From NCBI GenBank assembly GCA_017302935.1, contig JAFLBT010000013.1:1-37599 (forward strand): a stretch of 37,599 nt of DNA. Direction: 5' to 3'. The position numbers and the translations under genes are program-made. Shown here piece by piece: positions 31,312 through 37,599 of this stretch. Origin of the DNA: Flavobacteriales bacterium (GTDB lineage: Bacteria; Bacteroidota; Bacteroidia; Flavobacteriales; Flavobacteriaceae). The notes beneath the pieces are model-generated. The model had not been told where the DNA came from. It did no database searches and was given only the letters and a program-made list of their open reading frames with translations. Each line of letters opens with the position of its first letter. The first letter of the stretch is position 1.

Positions 31312-31352
31312 TTGTTAATCGATATTTAAGTTTTGTTAATGAGTTGTTAATC
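31312..31352. repeat. Three phased TTGTTAAT direct repeats, candidate response-regulator site
   Basis: TTGTTAATC at 31312-31320, TTGTTAATG at 31333-31341 and TTGTTAATC at 31344-31352. Start-to-start distances are 21 and 11 bases, near two turns and one turn of the helix. OmpR/PhoB-type regulators typically bind direct repeats with 11-base spacing. The block lies between the DUF1573 promoter (-7 box at 31285) and the histidine kinase promoter (-7 box at 31389). The assignment is an inference. Confidence 0.5.
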
Positions 31353-31388
31353 GCTGTTTTTTACTGATTTATAAGATGATTGATTAAC

Positions 31389-31396
31389 TAGTTTTG
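31389..31396 (+). promoter_or_regulatory. Probable -7 element for the histidine kinase gene
   Basis: TAGTTTTG matches TAnnTTTG and lies 20 bases before the TTG start at 31417. No -33 box is visible. Confidence 0.4.
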
Positions 31397-31416
31397 TTCC
31401 ATTAAAATAATATTTT

Positions 31417-32685
31417 TTGAAATTTAACAGATTAAATAGTATCATTTTAGCCGGATTTATCTGCATTATTGGCGTGTTGATTATGCAATTGCTAATGCTT
31501 AATCAAGCCTATTCGTTTGAGAAAAAAGAAGTAGAAGAAAAAATTCACTTCGCTCTTCAAGATGTTGTGAAACGCATATATAGAGACAACAAAACCGAGT
31601 TAAACATCACAAATCAAGTAAAAAAAATTACTGATGATTATTATATTGTCAATTTAGATGATGTTTTTGAACATGAAGTTTTAGAGTATTATCTCAAAAC
31701 AGAATTTCAAAAAGTGAATTTAGATTTGGATTTTGAATATGCCATTTATGATTGTGGTACCGATGAAATGATTTATGGAAGATATATCACAAAAGATACA
31801 GAAAAACCTAAAAAATGTGAAAATTGCTTTCAAAAGAATGAAGGTTTAATATATTATTTTGGTATACGCTTTCCCGAATTACAAAAACAATTCATCACTT
31901 CTCTGGGTCAATATTGGATCTACACGTTTATTCTATTTTTAGTTTTAGTTATTTATGTTTATTCTGTCTTCTTACTATTGAAACAAAAAAAATACGCAGA
32001 ATTGCAAACGGATTTTATCAATAACATGACCCATGAATTTAAAACGCCTTTGGCTTCGATTTTAATTGCTTCTCAATATGCAACGAATCAAGAAGAAATT
32101 AAAAATCATCCGAAACTATCTAAATACATGCAGATTATTACCCAACAAAGCCAAAAATTAAACCAACATATTGAGCGTATTTTGAATGTAGCCAAAGGCG
32201 ATGCAAAATGGATTGAATTAGAAAAAAAACCAATTCCATTACAAAAAGCTTTGGAACAAGTGAAAGAAAACACCTTATTAAAAACCACAAAAAATTGTTC
32301 CATTACTATAAATGTTTCCGAAAAAATTTTGGTGAATGCAGATGAATTTCACTTTAACAACATCCTTTTTAATGTCATTGATAATGCGGTAAAATATAGT
32401 CCAATTCATCCTGAAATTACCATCAATGGAAATGAAACAGAAAAAGGCTTACTACTCACGTTCAGTGATAACGGAATCGGAATTGACCCGCAACATATTG
32501 ATTATGTTTTTGATAAATTTTATAGAGTGCCGAGAGAAAACAAAAAAGATATTGAAGGTTTTGGAATTGGATTGTTTTACGTAAAAAAAATTATTGATTT
32601 ACATAAATGGAAAATAGCCATTCAAAATAATCCATCAGCCGGAATTACAATATCTATTTTCATCCCTAAAAATGATTTGTCATGA
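31417..32685 (+). CDS. Sensor histidine kinase
   Basis: This is a membrane sensor kinase that phosphorylates the following response regulator. The 422 residues have a first membrane helix (about 8-30), a short periplasmic or extracytoplasmic sensor (about 31-165) with a CDCGT/CENC-like cysteine pair (YDCGTDEM, KKCENC), and a second helix (about 168-190). The kinase core shows H206 in FINNMTHEFKTPLASI, the N box FNVIDNAVKYS, G1 DNGIGIDP, the F box FDKFYRVP and G2 GFGIGLFYVKKI. No HAMP domain is apparent. The start is TTG (KFNRLNSIILAG), since the next ATG is inside the first helix. Its end overlaps the regulator start (ATGA). Confidence 0.93.
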   Translation: MKFNRLNSIILAGFICIIGVLIMQLLMLNQAYSFEKKEVEEKIHFALQDVVKRIYRDNKTELNITNQVKKITDDYYIVNLDDVFEHEVLEYYLKTEFQKVNLDLDFEYAIYDCGTDEMIYGRYITKDTEKPKKCENCFQKNEGLIYYFGIRFPELQKQFITSLGQYWIYTFILFLVLVIYVYSVFLLLKQKKYAELQTDFINNMTHEFKTPLASILIASQYATNQEEIKNHPKLSKYMQIITQQSQKLNQHIERILNVAKGDAKWIELEKKPIPLQKALEQVKENTLLKTTKNCSITINVSEKILVNADEFHFNNILFNVIDNAVKYSPIHPEITINGNETEKGLLLTFSDNGIGIDPQHIDYVFDKFYRVPRENKKDIEGFGIGLFYVKKIIDLHKWKIAIQNNPSAGITISIFIPKNDLS

Positions 32686-33365
32686 GTAAAAAAAGAATTC
32701 TATATGTAGAAGACGACGAAACACTTGGTTTTTTAACCGCTGATAGCCTAGAAAGTCAATTTGATGTTGCTCATTTTACAAATGGAAAAGCAGGTTTTGA
32801 ATCCTTTTGTAAAGAAGATTACGATTTATGTGTTTTAGATGTTATGTTACCTGATATGGATGGATTTGAAATTGCAACGGCCATAAGAAAACGAAACCAA
32901 GAGATTCCCATCTTATTTCTTTCTGCTAAAACCATGAAAGAAGATCGCATAAAAGGGTTGAAATTAGGAGCTGATGACTATTTGGTGAAACCTTACAGTA
33001 TGGAAGAACTAATTTTGAAAATCGAGATATTTTTAAACAGAAGTCAAAAATCAGCTTCCAAATCAAATGCCATTTATTTGATTGGTTCTTTTGAATTTGA
33101 CCCTGCTAATTATTGCGTGACAAAAGAGGCAACCGTTACCAACTTAACCGAACGAGAATCTGCTCTTTTGAAATTGTTTTTAGACAATAAAAACACTGTT
33201 TTAAAAAGAGAAAAAATATTAATGGAACTTTGGGGAACCGACGATTATTTTGTGGGTAGAAGTTTAGATGTGTTTATTTCCCGATTACGAAAAGTTTTCA
33301 AAGATGAACCCAACATTCGGATTGAAAATATTCCGAGAGTTGGGTTCAAATTATTACTTGAGTAA
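32682..33365 (+). CDS. OmpR/PhoB-family response regulator
   Basis: This is a DNA-binding regulator controlled by the preceding kinase. The 227 residues have a receiver domain with the acidic pair E10-D11-D12, phospho-acceptor D53 (VLDVMLPDMDG) and the conserved lysine in DDYLVKPY. A winged-helix output domain follows, with LTERESALLKLFLDNKNTVLKREKI and SLDVFISRLRKVF. The start codon overlaps the kinase stop by 4 bases, so translation is coupled. Its target is not known; phased direct repeats upstream of the operon are a candidate. It is convergent with the cytochrome gene, 6 bases between stops. Confidence 0.95.
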   Translation: MSKKRILYVEDDETLGFLTADSLESQFDVAHFTNGKAGFESFCKEDYDLCVLDVMLPDMDGFEIATAIRKRNQEIPILFLSAKTMKEDRIKGLKLGADDYLVKPYSMEELILKIEIFLNRSQKSASKSNAIYLIGSFEFDPANYCVTKEATVTNLTERESALLKLFLDNKNTVLKREKILMELWGTDDYFVGRSLDVFISRLRKVFKDEPNIRIENIPRVGFKLLLE

Positions 33366-33371
33366 TCAATC

Positions 33372-33770
33372 TTATTTCACAAAACTTTTCATATATAGCT
33401 CAATAGCCTCCAATTCGTGATCTTTCATGCTTTTGGTAATCGCAAAATTGGTTTTCATCACTTCATATTGACTTGGGTCAACAATTGGTTCTGCGTTTTC
33501 TCTTAAAAAATCAACGATATCGGCATTTTGTTCTTTATAAGTTGTAGCTATTTCTTTTATACTTGGTCCTATAACTTTTTGGTCAGGTTTGTGGCAAGTA
33601 TAACAAAGTCCAACCCCATTAAAAAGCTCTTCTCCCAATTTAATTTTAGCCTCCGCTGAATTTTCAGCTACCTCTGTAGAAACGGTTGTTTCATTTCCAA
33701 AGGGTTCATTCTTTTTATCCTGACAAGAGAATAAAAACGCACAAAAAAGCAAAATAAATAAATTTTTCAT
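33372..33770 (-). CDS. Lipoprotein c-type cytochrome, monohaem
   Basis: This is an electron-transfer protein tethered to a membrane facing the periplasm or outside. The 132 residues begin with a lipoprotein signal (AFLFSC, lipid-bearing C16), then a Thr/Glu-rich linker. The haem site is C56-Y-T-C59-H60 after LFNGVGL, followed by KVIGPSIKEIATTYK. M104 or M114 could be the second haem ligand. This matches small cytochromes of the ScyA/cytochrome c class I type. A -7 element TATATTTG lies just upstream. It lies next to haem-synthesis genes on the same strand but has its own promoter. Confidence 0.9.
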   Translation of the reverse strand: MKNLFILLFCAFLFSCQDKKNEPFGNETTVSTEVAENSAEAKIKLGEELFNGVGLCYTCHKPDQKVIGPSIKEIATTYKEQNADIVDFLRENAEPIVDPSQYEVMKTNFAITKSMKDHELEAIELYMKSFVK

Positions 33771-33791
33771 GGTCTAGGTATTTGATTTACA

Positions 33792-33799
33792 CAAATATA
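33792..33799 (-). promoter_or_regulatory. -7 element for the cytochrome c gene
   Basis: On the minus strand this reads TATATTTG, an exact TAnnTTTG match, 21 bases before the ATG at 33770. It sits in the 65-base gap after hemB. Confidence 0.45.
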
Positions 33800-33835
33800 C
33801 ACCTTAAAAAAACAGTAAAAAGTGATATTTATCAG

Positions 33836-34825
33836 TTACGAAATTATCTTTACCACTTCCTTAGCAAAATAACTCGCCATTATATCGGCACCCGCTCTTT
33901 TGATAGCCGTTACTTGTTCCATCATTACCGCATCGTGGTCAAGCCACCCTTTTTCTGAAGCCGCTTTAATCATGGCATATTCACCTGAAACTTGATAAAC
34001 TGCTACCGGAACATCAAACGCATTTTTTACTTCTCTAACGATGTCTAAATAGGCAATTCCGGGTTTTACCATGACAATATCAGCTCCTTCTTCAATATCC
34101 ATTCTCGTTTCTCGGATGGCTTCGATACGGTTATGGTAATCCATTTGATACGTTTTTTTGTCTTTTGGAATGTTTTGAGCATCCACGGGAGCACTATCCA
34201 ACGCATCGCGAAATGGCCCGTAATGTGCCGAAGCATATTTGGCACTATACGCCATAATTCCGGTATTTACATACCCTTCGTCTTCCAATGCTTCTCTGAT
34301 TTCTAAAATTCTTCCGTCCATCATGTCGCTTGGAGCTACAATATCAGCACCGGCTTCGGCATGTGAGCAACTCATTTCAGCTAAAATGGCAGAAGTAACA
34401 TCATTTACAATCATTCCGTTTTCAATCACTCCATCGTGTCCAAAAGAAGAATACGGGTCTAATGCCACATCGGTCATCACAATCATATCCGGTACAGCAT
34501 TCTTAATCACTTTTACGGCTCGTTGCATCAATCCATTTGGGTTTAATGCTTCGGTTCCTTTGTTGTCTTTTAAATTATCGGGAACTTTTACAAATACTAA
34601 AACCGTTTTTAAATTTAATTTAGCCAAATCTTTGACTTCCTTTTCCAATAAATCCAGACTCAAACGGAAATAGTTCGGCATGGAAGCAATTTCCTCTTTT
34701 ACATTTTTTCCTTCCACCACAAATAGCGGTACAATAAAATCGCTAGGTGAAAGAATAGTTTCGCGAACCAATGAACGAATGGTTTCGTTGGTTCTTAATC
34801 TTCGGTTTCTTCTTAATGGAAACAT
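33836..34825 (-). CDS. hemB: Porphobilinogen synthase (delta-aminolevulinate dehydratase)
   Basis: HemB joins two 5-aminolevulinate molecules into porphobilinogen. The 329 residues have the family start (RRNRRLRTNETIRSLVRET) and the two active-site lysine regions (YSAKYASAHYGPFRDA and MVKPGIAYLDIV). The metal-site loop reads DVALDPYSSFGHDG, with aspartate and alanine where zinc enzymes carry a cysteine triad, so this is the zinc-independent, magnesium-type enzyme. The length is normal. It follows a DUF4421-like gene by 38 bases and belongs to the hem cluster on the minus strand. Confidence 0.95.
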   Translation of the reverse strand: MFPLRRNRRLRTNETIRSLVRETILSPSDFIVPLFVVEGKNVKEEIASMPNYFRLSLDLLEKEVKDLAKLNLKTVLVFVKVPDNLKDNKGTEALNPNGLMQRAVKVIKNAVPDMIVMTDVALDPYSSFGHDGVIENGMIVNDVTSAILAEMSCSHAEAGADIVAPSDMMDGRILEIREALEDEGYVNTGIMAYSAKYASAHYGPFRDALDSAPVDAQNIPKDKKTYQMDYHNRIEAIRETRMDIEEGADIVMVKPGIAYLDIVREVKNAFDVPVAVYQVSGEYAMIKAASEKGWLDHDAVMMEQVTAIKRAGADIMASYFAKEVVKIIS

Positions 34826-34863
34826 AATGTTGGTATATTTTTGATTATAGATTGTAGATTAAT

Positions 34864-35805
34864 TTACAATCCGATTTTTTCTGCTGTTTTATCGTAATAT
34901 TTTTTTATTCTTTTTGGTGGATCAAAACGATAGCCTGCTGTCATTTTTATAGTTGATATTTCGTCATTCAATCGAATTTGAGCAGTTGTATCCTGAATAA
35001 AATCAATATAATTTAGGTTTACAAAGGTAAAAAATGAATCGGAATTATAACCAATTTTTAAACTCGCACTCCATTCATAAATAGCCGATACATCTCCATC
35101 CACACTCGTAAGTCCTGCCCCGGTTGACATTCCGCCGGAAAGCAAGAAATGATTATTGATAACAAAGTTATAAAAATAAGACGGAGCCAATGAAGCCAGA
35201 AAAATATTGCTCTTTGTGTCTACGCCACCATCATTCAAATCGATATTGGTATAATACATCGAAAGATTTGGAATAAAGCTTCCTGCACTTTTTGATTGCC
35301 ATTCTTTTTGATTCGCTATAGTTTTGAATGAAAATTTATCATTAAAAATATAGGAAGTGGTACCGCCAATTTTTGTCGTACGCATTCGCGGAAGTGTAAC
35401 TTTCTCTAGACCATCACTCACATAAAATCCTTTTTGATTGATAAAAGTGATCGATTGCATCCATTTTTTATGATATAATCGTGTGCTTAACGTGAATAAT
35501 TTTGAATCGCTATTGTCTTTGTTTTCAGCAAAAAAAGCAGGTGAAAACCCGTAGGAAATATCGATAAATTTATAACTCAAATTCACCCCTAATAGTTCTC
35601 GACGGTTAGGTTGAAATTCTAAATAATTATCTATTCCGTCTAAATTATAATTGATTAAAAAACTATTGGAAGTATCAAAATAATATAAACTGGTTATTAC
35701 TCTTTCGTCATAATTTGTAAAATGACTGTTTTGTTCAGAATCTTGTTGAGCAAACGAACAGCTAATTCCTCCCAAAAACAATACTATTACAATTTTTAAG
35801 CCCAT
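34864..35805 (-). CDS. DUF4421-like outer-membrane beta-barrel protein
   Basis: Function unknown. The 313 residues start with a signal peptide (MGLKIVIVLFLGGISCSFAQ). The remainder is strand-rich with alternating aromatic residues typical of an outer-membrane barrel, with pieces such as LLGVNLSYKFIDISYGFSP and FLLSGGMSTGAGLTSVDGDVSA. It resembles Bacteroidetes DUF4421 proteins (NxRxxLGVxLSYKxxxLxxSYxP), judged from memory. Its start codon lies within the hemF end (10 bases overlap), so it is translated from the haem operon, between hemF and hemB. The end (TAEKIGL) lacks the classic terminal aromatic. The link to haem is by position only. Confidence 0.7.
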   Translation of the reverse strand: MGLKIVIVLFLGGISCSFAQQDSEQNSHFTNYDERVITSLYYFDTSNSFLINYNLDGIDNYLEFQPNRRELLGVNLSYKFIDISYGFSPAFFAENKDNSDSKLFTLSTRLYHKKWMQSITFINQKGFYVSDGLEKVTLPRMRTTKIGGTTSYIFNDKFSFKTIANQKEWQSKSAGSFIPNLSMYYTNIDLNDGGVDTKSNIFLASLAPSYFYNFVINNHFLLSGGMSTGAGLTSVDGDVSAIYEWSASLKIGYNSDSFFTFVNLNYIDFIQDTTAQIRLNDEISTIKMTAGYRFDPPKRIKKYYDKTAEKIGL

Positions 35806-36698
35806 TCTTTTGGTTTTTGCAGTACCGAAATTAATTTTTCTTCTTCGCTACCTTTTTCTGGATGATGGTCATACACCCATTGCACATGTGGCGGCAAACT
35901 CATCAAAATACTTTCAATTCTGCCATTGGTTTTTAAACCAAATAAAGTGCCTTTGTCATGTACTAAATTGAATTCCACATAACGACCACGGCGAATTTCT
36001 TGCCACATACGTTGTGCGGCTGTGTAAGGTAAATTCTTTCTTCTCTCAACAATTGGAATATAAGCTTGTAAGAATGAATTACCAACTTCAGTCACGAAAT
36101 TGTACCAATCTTCCATCGACATTGAGTCGGTTGCTTTCAAGTAATCAAAAAACAAACCACCAACACCACGAGCTTCATTACGATGTGCATTCCAAAAATA
36201 GTCATCGCATTTCTTTTTGTAGTTGGAATAAAATTCAGGATTGTGTTTGTCACAAGCGGTTTTACAGGTTTGGTGAAAATGAATTGCATCTTCTTCAAAC
36301 AGATAATAAGGTGTTAAATCTTGACCGCCACCAAACCATTGGTTGATGATGTTTCCGTTTTCATCATACATTTCAAAATACCGCCAATTCGCATGAACGG
36401 TGGGCACCATAGGATTTTTAGGATGAATGACCAGACTCAATCCGCAGGCAAAAAAATCGGCTTCGCCCACACCAAACATTTTTTGCATCGTATCGGGTAA
36501 TTTGCCATGAACGGCTGAGATATTCACACCGCCTTTTTCAAAAACTTGACCGTTTTCAATAACGCGAGTTCTGCCACCGCCACCCTCGGGACGTTCCCAA
36601 ATGTCTTCGCGGAATTTGGAACTGCCGTCAACATCTTCCAAACCTTTACAGATTTGGTCTTGTAGGGTTTGTATGTATTGATAAAATTTGTCTTTCAT
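35796..36698 (-). CDS. hemF: Oxygen-dependent coproporphyrinogen III oxidase
   Basis: HemF converts coproporphyrinogen III to protoporphyrinogen IX with O2. The 300 residues have the family signatures: RPEGGGGRTRVIENGQVFEKGG split around residue 40, VHANWRYFE, WFGGGQDLTPYY, GVGGLFFDYL and RRGRYVEFNLVHDKGTLFGL. The length is typical. It lies 50 bases after hemE and overlaps the DUF4421-like gene by 10 bases. The presence of HemF shows the cell makes haem under aerobic conditions; an anaerobic HemN is not in this window. Confidence 0.96.
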   Translation of the reverse strand: MKDKFYQYIQTLQDQICKGLEDVDGSSKFREDIWERPEGGGGRTRVIENGQVFEKGGVNISAVHGKLPDTMQKMFGVGEADFFACGLSLVIHPKNPMVPTVHANWRYFEMYDENGNIINQWFGGGQDLTPYYLFEEDAIHFHQTCKTACDKHNPEFYSNYKKKCDDYFWNAHRNEARGVGGLFFDYLKATDSMSMEDWYNFVTEVGNSFLQAYIPIVERRKNLPYTAAQRMWQEIRRGRYVEFNLVHDKGTLFGLKTNGRIESILMSLPPHVQWVYDHHPEKGSEEEKLISVLQKPKEWA

Positions 36699-36705
36699 CT
36701 TGATT

Positions 36706-36748
36706 AGTTTTCAGTCACAGCTTATTTGTAAACTGAGACTGTGACTGT
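36706..36748. repeat. Intergenic inverted repeat between hemE and hemF
   Basis: CAGTCACAG at 36712-36720 is the exact reverse complement of CTGTGACTG at 36739-36747, with 18 bases between. A partial third copy, ACTGAGACTG, is at 36732-36741. No T-run flanks it in the reading direction, so a terminator role is weak. It starts directly after the hemE stop and may be processed or stabilise the message. Confidence 0.6.
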
Positions 36749-37599
36749 TTATTTGTTATACTCCTTCACCGCCTCCACAAATGCCTTCGCATGATCCACC
36801 GGAATATTTGGTAAAATGCCGTGACCTAAATTTACGATGTAACTATCTTTCCCAAATTCATCAATCATTTGATGCACCATTTTTTTGATAGTTGGAATTG
36901 GCGATAATAATCGTGATGGGTCAAAATTTCCTTGTAAAGTGATTTTGCCTCCGGATAAATAGCGAGCATTTCGAGCAGAACACGTCCAATCTACACCTAA
37001 AGCCGAAGCTTTTGATTTAGCCATGTCGTTTAATGCAAACCAGCAGCCTTTTCCAAAGACAATTACTTTGGTATAAGGAGCCAAAGCTTCCACTATCTGA
37101 TTAATGTATTGCCAAGAAAACTCTTGATAATCCACCGGAGACAGCATTCCCCCCCAAGAATCGAAAATTTGAATGGCATTACAACCCGCTTTTACTTTTT
37201 CTTTTAAATACAAAATGGTGGTATCGGTAATTTTTTGCAATAACGTATGAGCCGCTATCGGGTTGGAAAAACAAAATCCTTTGGCGGTATCAAAACTTTT
37301 GGAACCTTTTCCTTCTACAGCATAACAAAAAATCGTCCAAGGTGAACCGGCAAAACCAATCAACGGTACCTCATCATTCAACATTTCTTTGGTTAATTTC
37401 ACGGCATCCATAACATAACCGAGTGTTTCTTCGATATTGGGAACAACTACTTGGTCCACTTGCTCCATGGATCGAATGGGATTCGGAATAATTGGCCCTA
37501 AATTGTCTTTCAATTCCACATGAATGCCCATAGCTCTTGGAACAACTAAAATGTCGGAAAACAAAATGGCCGCATCCGGTTTTACGATTCGAATGGGTT
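36749..37599 (-). CDS. hemE: Uroporphyrinogen decarboxylase, 5' end cut by the window edge
   Basis: HemE decarboxylates uroporphyrinogen III to coproporphyrinogen III. The frame remains open to the last base of the window ([19 protein letters not shown] before the first internal Met), so the start lies beyond 37599. About 283 residues are visible and roughly 60 are missing, including the QAGR-type N-terminus. Seen are the conserved [56 protein letters not shown] and [19 protein letters not shown], all family signatures. It is read before hemF, giving the order hemE, hemF, DUF4421-like, hemB on the minus strand. Confidence 0.96.
   Translation of the reverse strand, partial: PIRIVKPDAAILFSDILVVPRAMGIHVELKDNLGPIIPNPIRSMEQVDQVVVPNIEETLGYVMDAVKLTKEMLNDEVPLIGFAGSPWTIFCYAVEGKGSKSFDTAKGFCFSNPIAAHTLLQKITDTTILYLKEKVKAGCNAIQIFDSWGGMLSPVDYQEFSWQYINQIVEALAPYTKVIVFGKGCWFALNDMAKSKASALGVDWTCSARNARYLSGGKITLQGNFDPSRLLSPIPTIKKMVHQMIDEFGKDSYIVNLGHGILPNIPVDHAKAFVEAVKEYNK

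Overview
The window is a chromosomal segment from a member of the Flavobacteriaceae, most likely Flavobacterium or a close relative. The evidence is AT-rich DNA, a gliding-motility lipoprotein (GldH), a secreted protein with a type IX (Por) sorting tail, two TonB-dependent receptors, a RicT/PSP1 protein of the Bacteroidetes type, and promoters of the Bacteroidetes form (TTTG, spacer, TAnnTTTG) ahead of many genes. It reads as ordinary core genome with no phage, IS, CRISPR or tRNA gene. Both ends cut genes: gmk on the left (5' end missing) and hemE on the right (5' end missing, minus strand).

Layout. 1-2382 (+): gmk, nadD and a YqhD-type alcohol dehydrogenase. 2383-2641 holds a word-like inverted repeat and a bidirectional terminator. 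2642-8073 (-): a two-gene unit made of a very long BNR/Asp-box protein with a T9SS tail and an exported M13 metallopeptidase. 8187-17677: a metal-homeostasis region with a SCO1-like copper protein, feoA, feoB, a FecA-like receptor, a 42-residue FeoB-associated Cys-rich membrane protein, a ZIP transporter and a DtxR-family repressor (the last two on the minus strand), and a second TonB receptor divergent from the repressor. A palindrome, TTTAGATTTGTCTAAA, lies between repressor and receptor. Close relatives of its right half lie at the feoA and fecA-like promoters, which suggests one local iron/manganese regulon.

17786-25225 (+): a bacilliredoxin, then trhO, trhP and a one-cluster ferredoxin, packed end to end. 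TrhO and TrhP are the two known alternative enzymes for 5-hydroxyuridine at tRNA position 34. Here they are adjacent and carry the same C-terminal domain, which is the most unusual thing in the window. ricT, gldH and a class A penicillin-binding protein follow as an overlapping operon. 25315-26773 (+): succinyl-CoA:3-ketoacid CoA transferase subunits A and B, separated by a 16-bp tandem repeat. 26791-27849 (+): an unrecognised exported protein with YD-like repeats.

27874-31243 (-): a 129-residue orphan domain protein, a fused double ABC ATPase, a PolB-type 3'-5' exonuclease and an exported DUF1573 protein. 31417-33365 (+): a histidine kinase and an OmpR-type response regulator, whose upstream region carries helically phased TTGTTAAT repeats. 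33372-37599 (-): a lipoprotein cytochrome c, then the haem genes hemB, hemF and hemE with a DUF4421-like outer-membrane protein embedded between hemB and hemF. All calls were made by reading the sequence; no database search was run.
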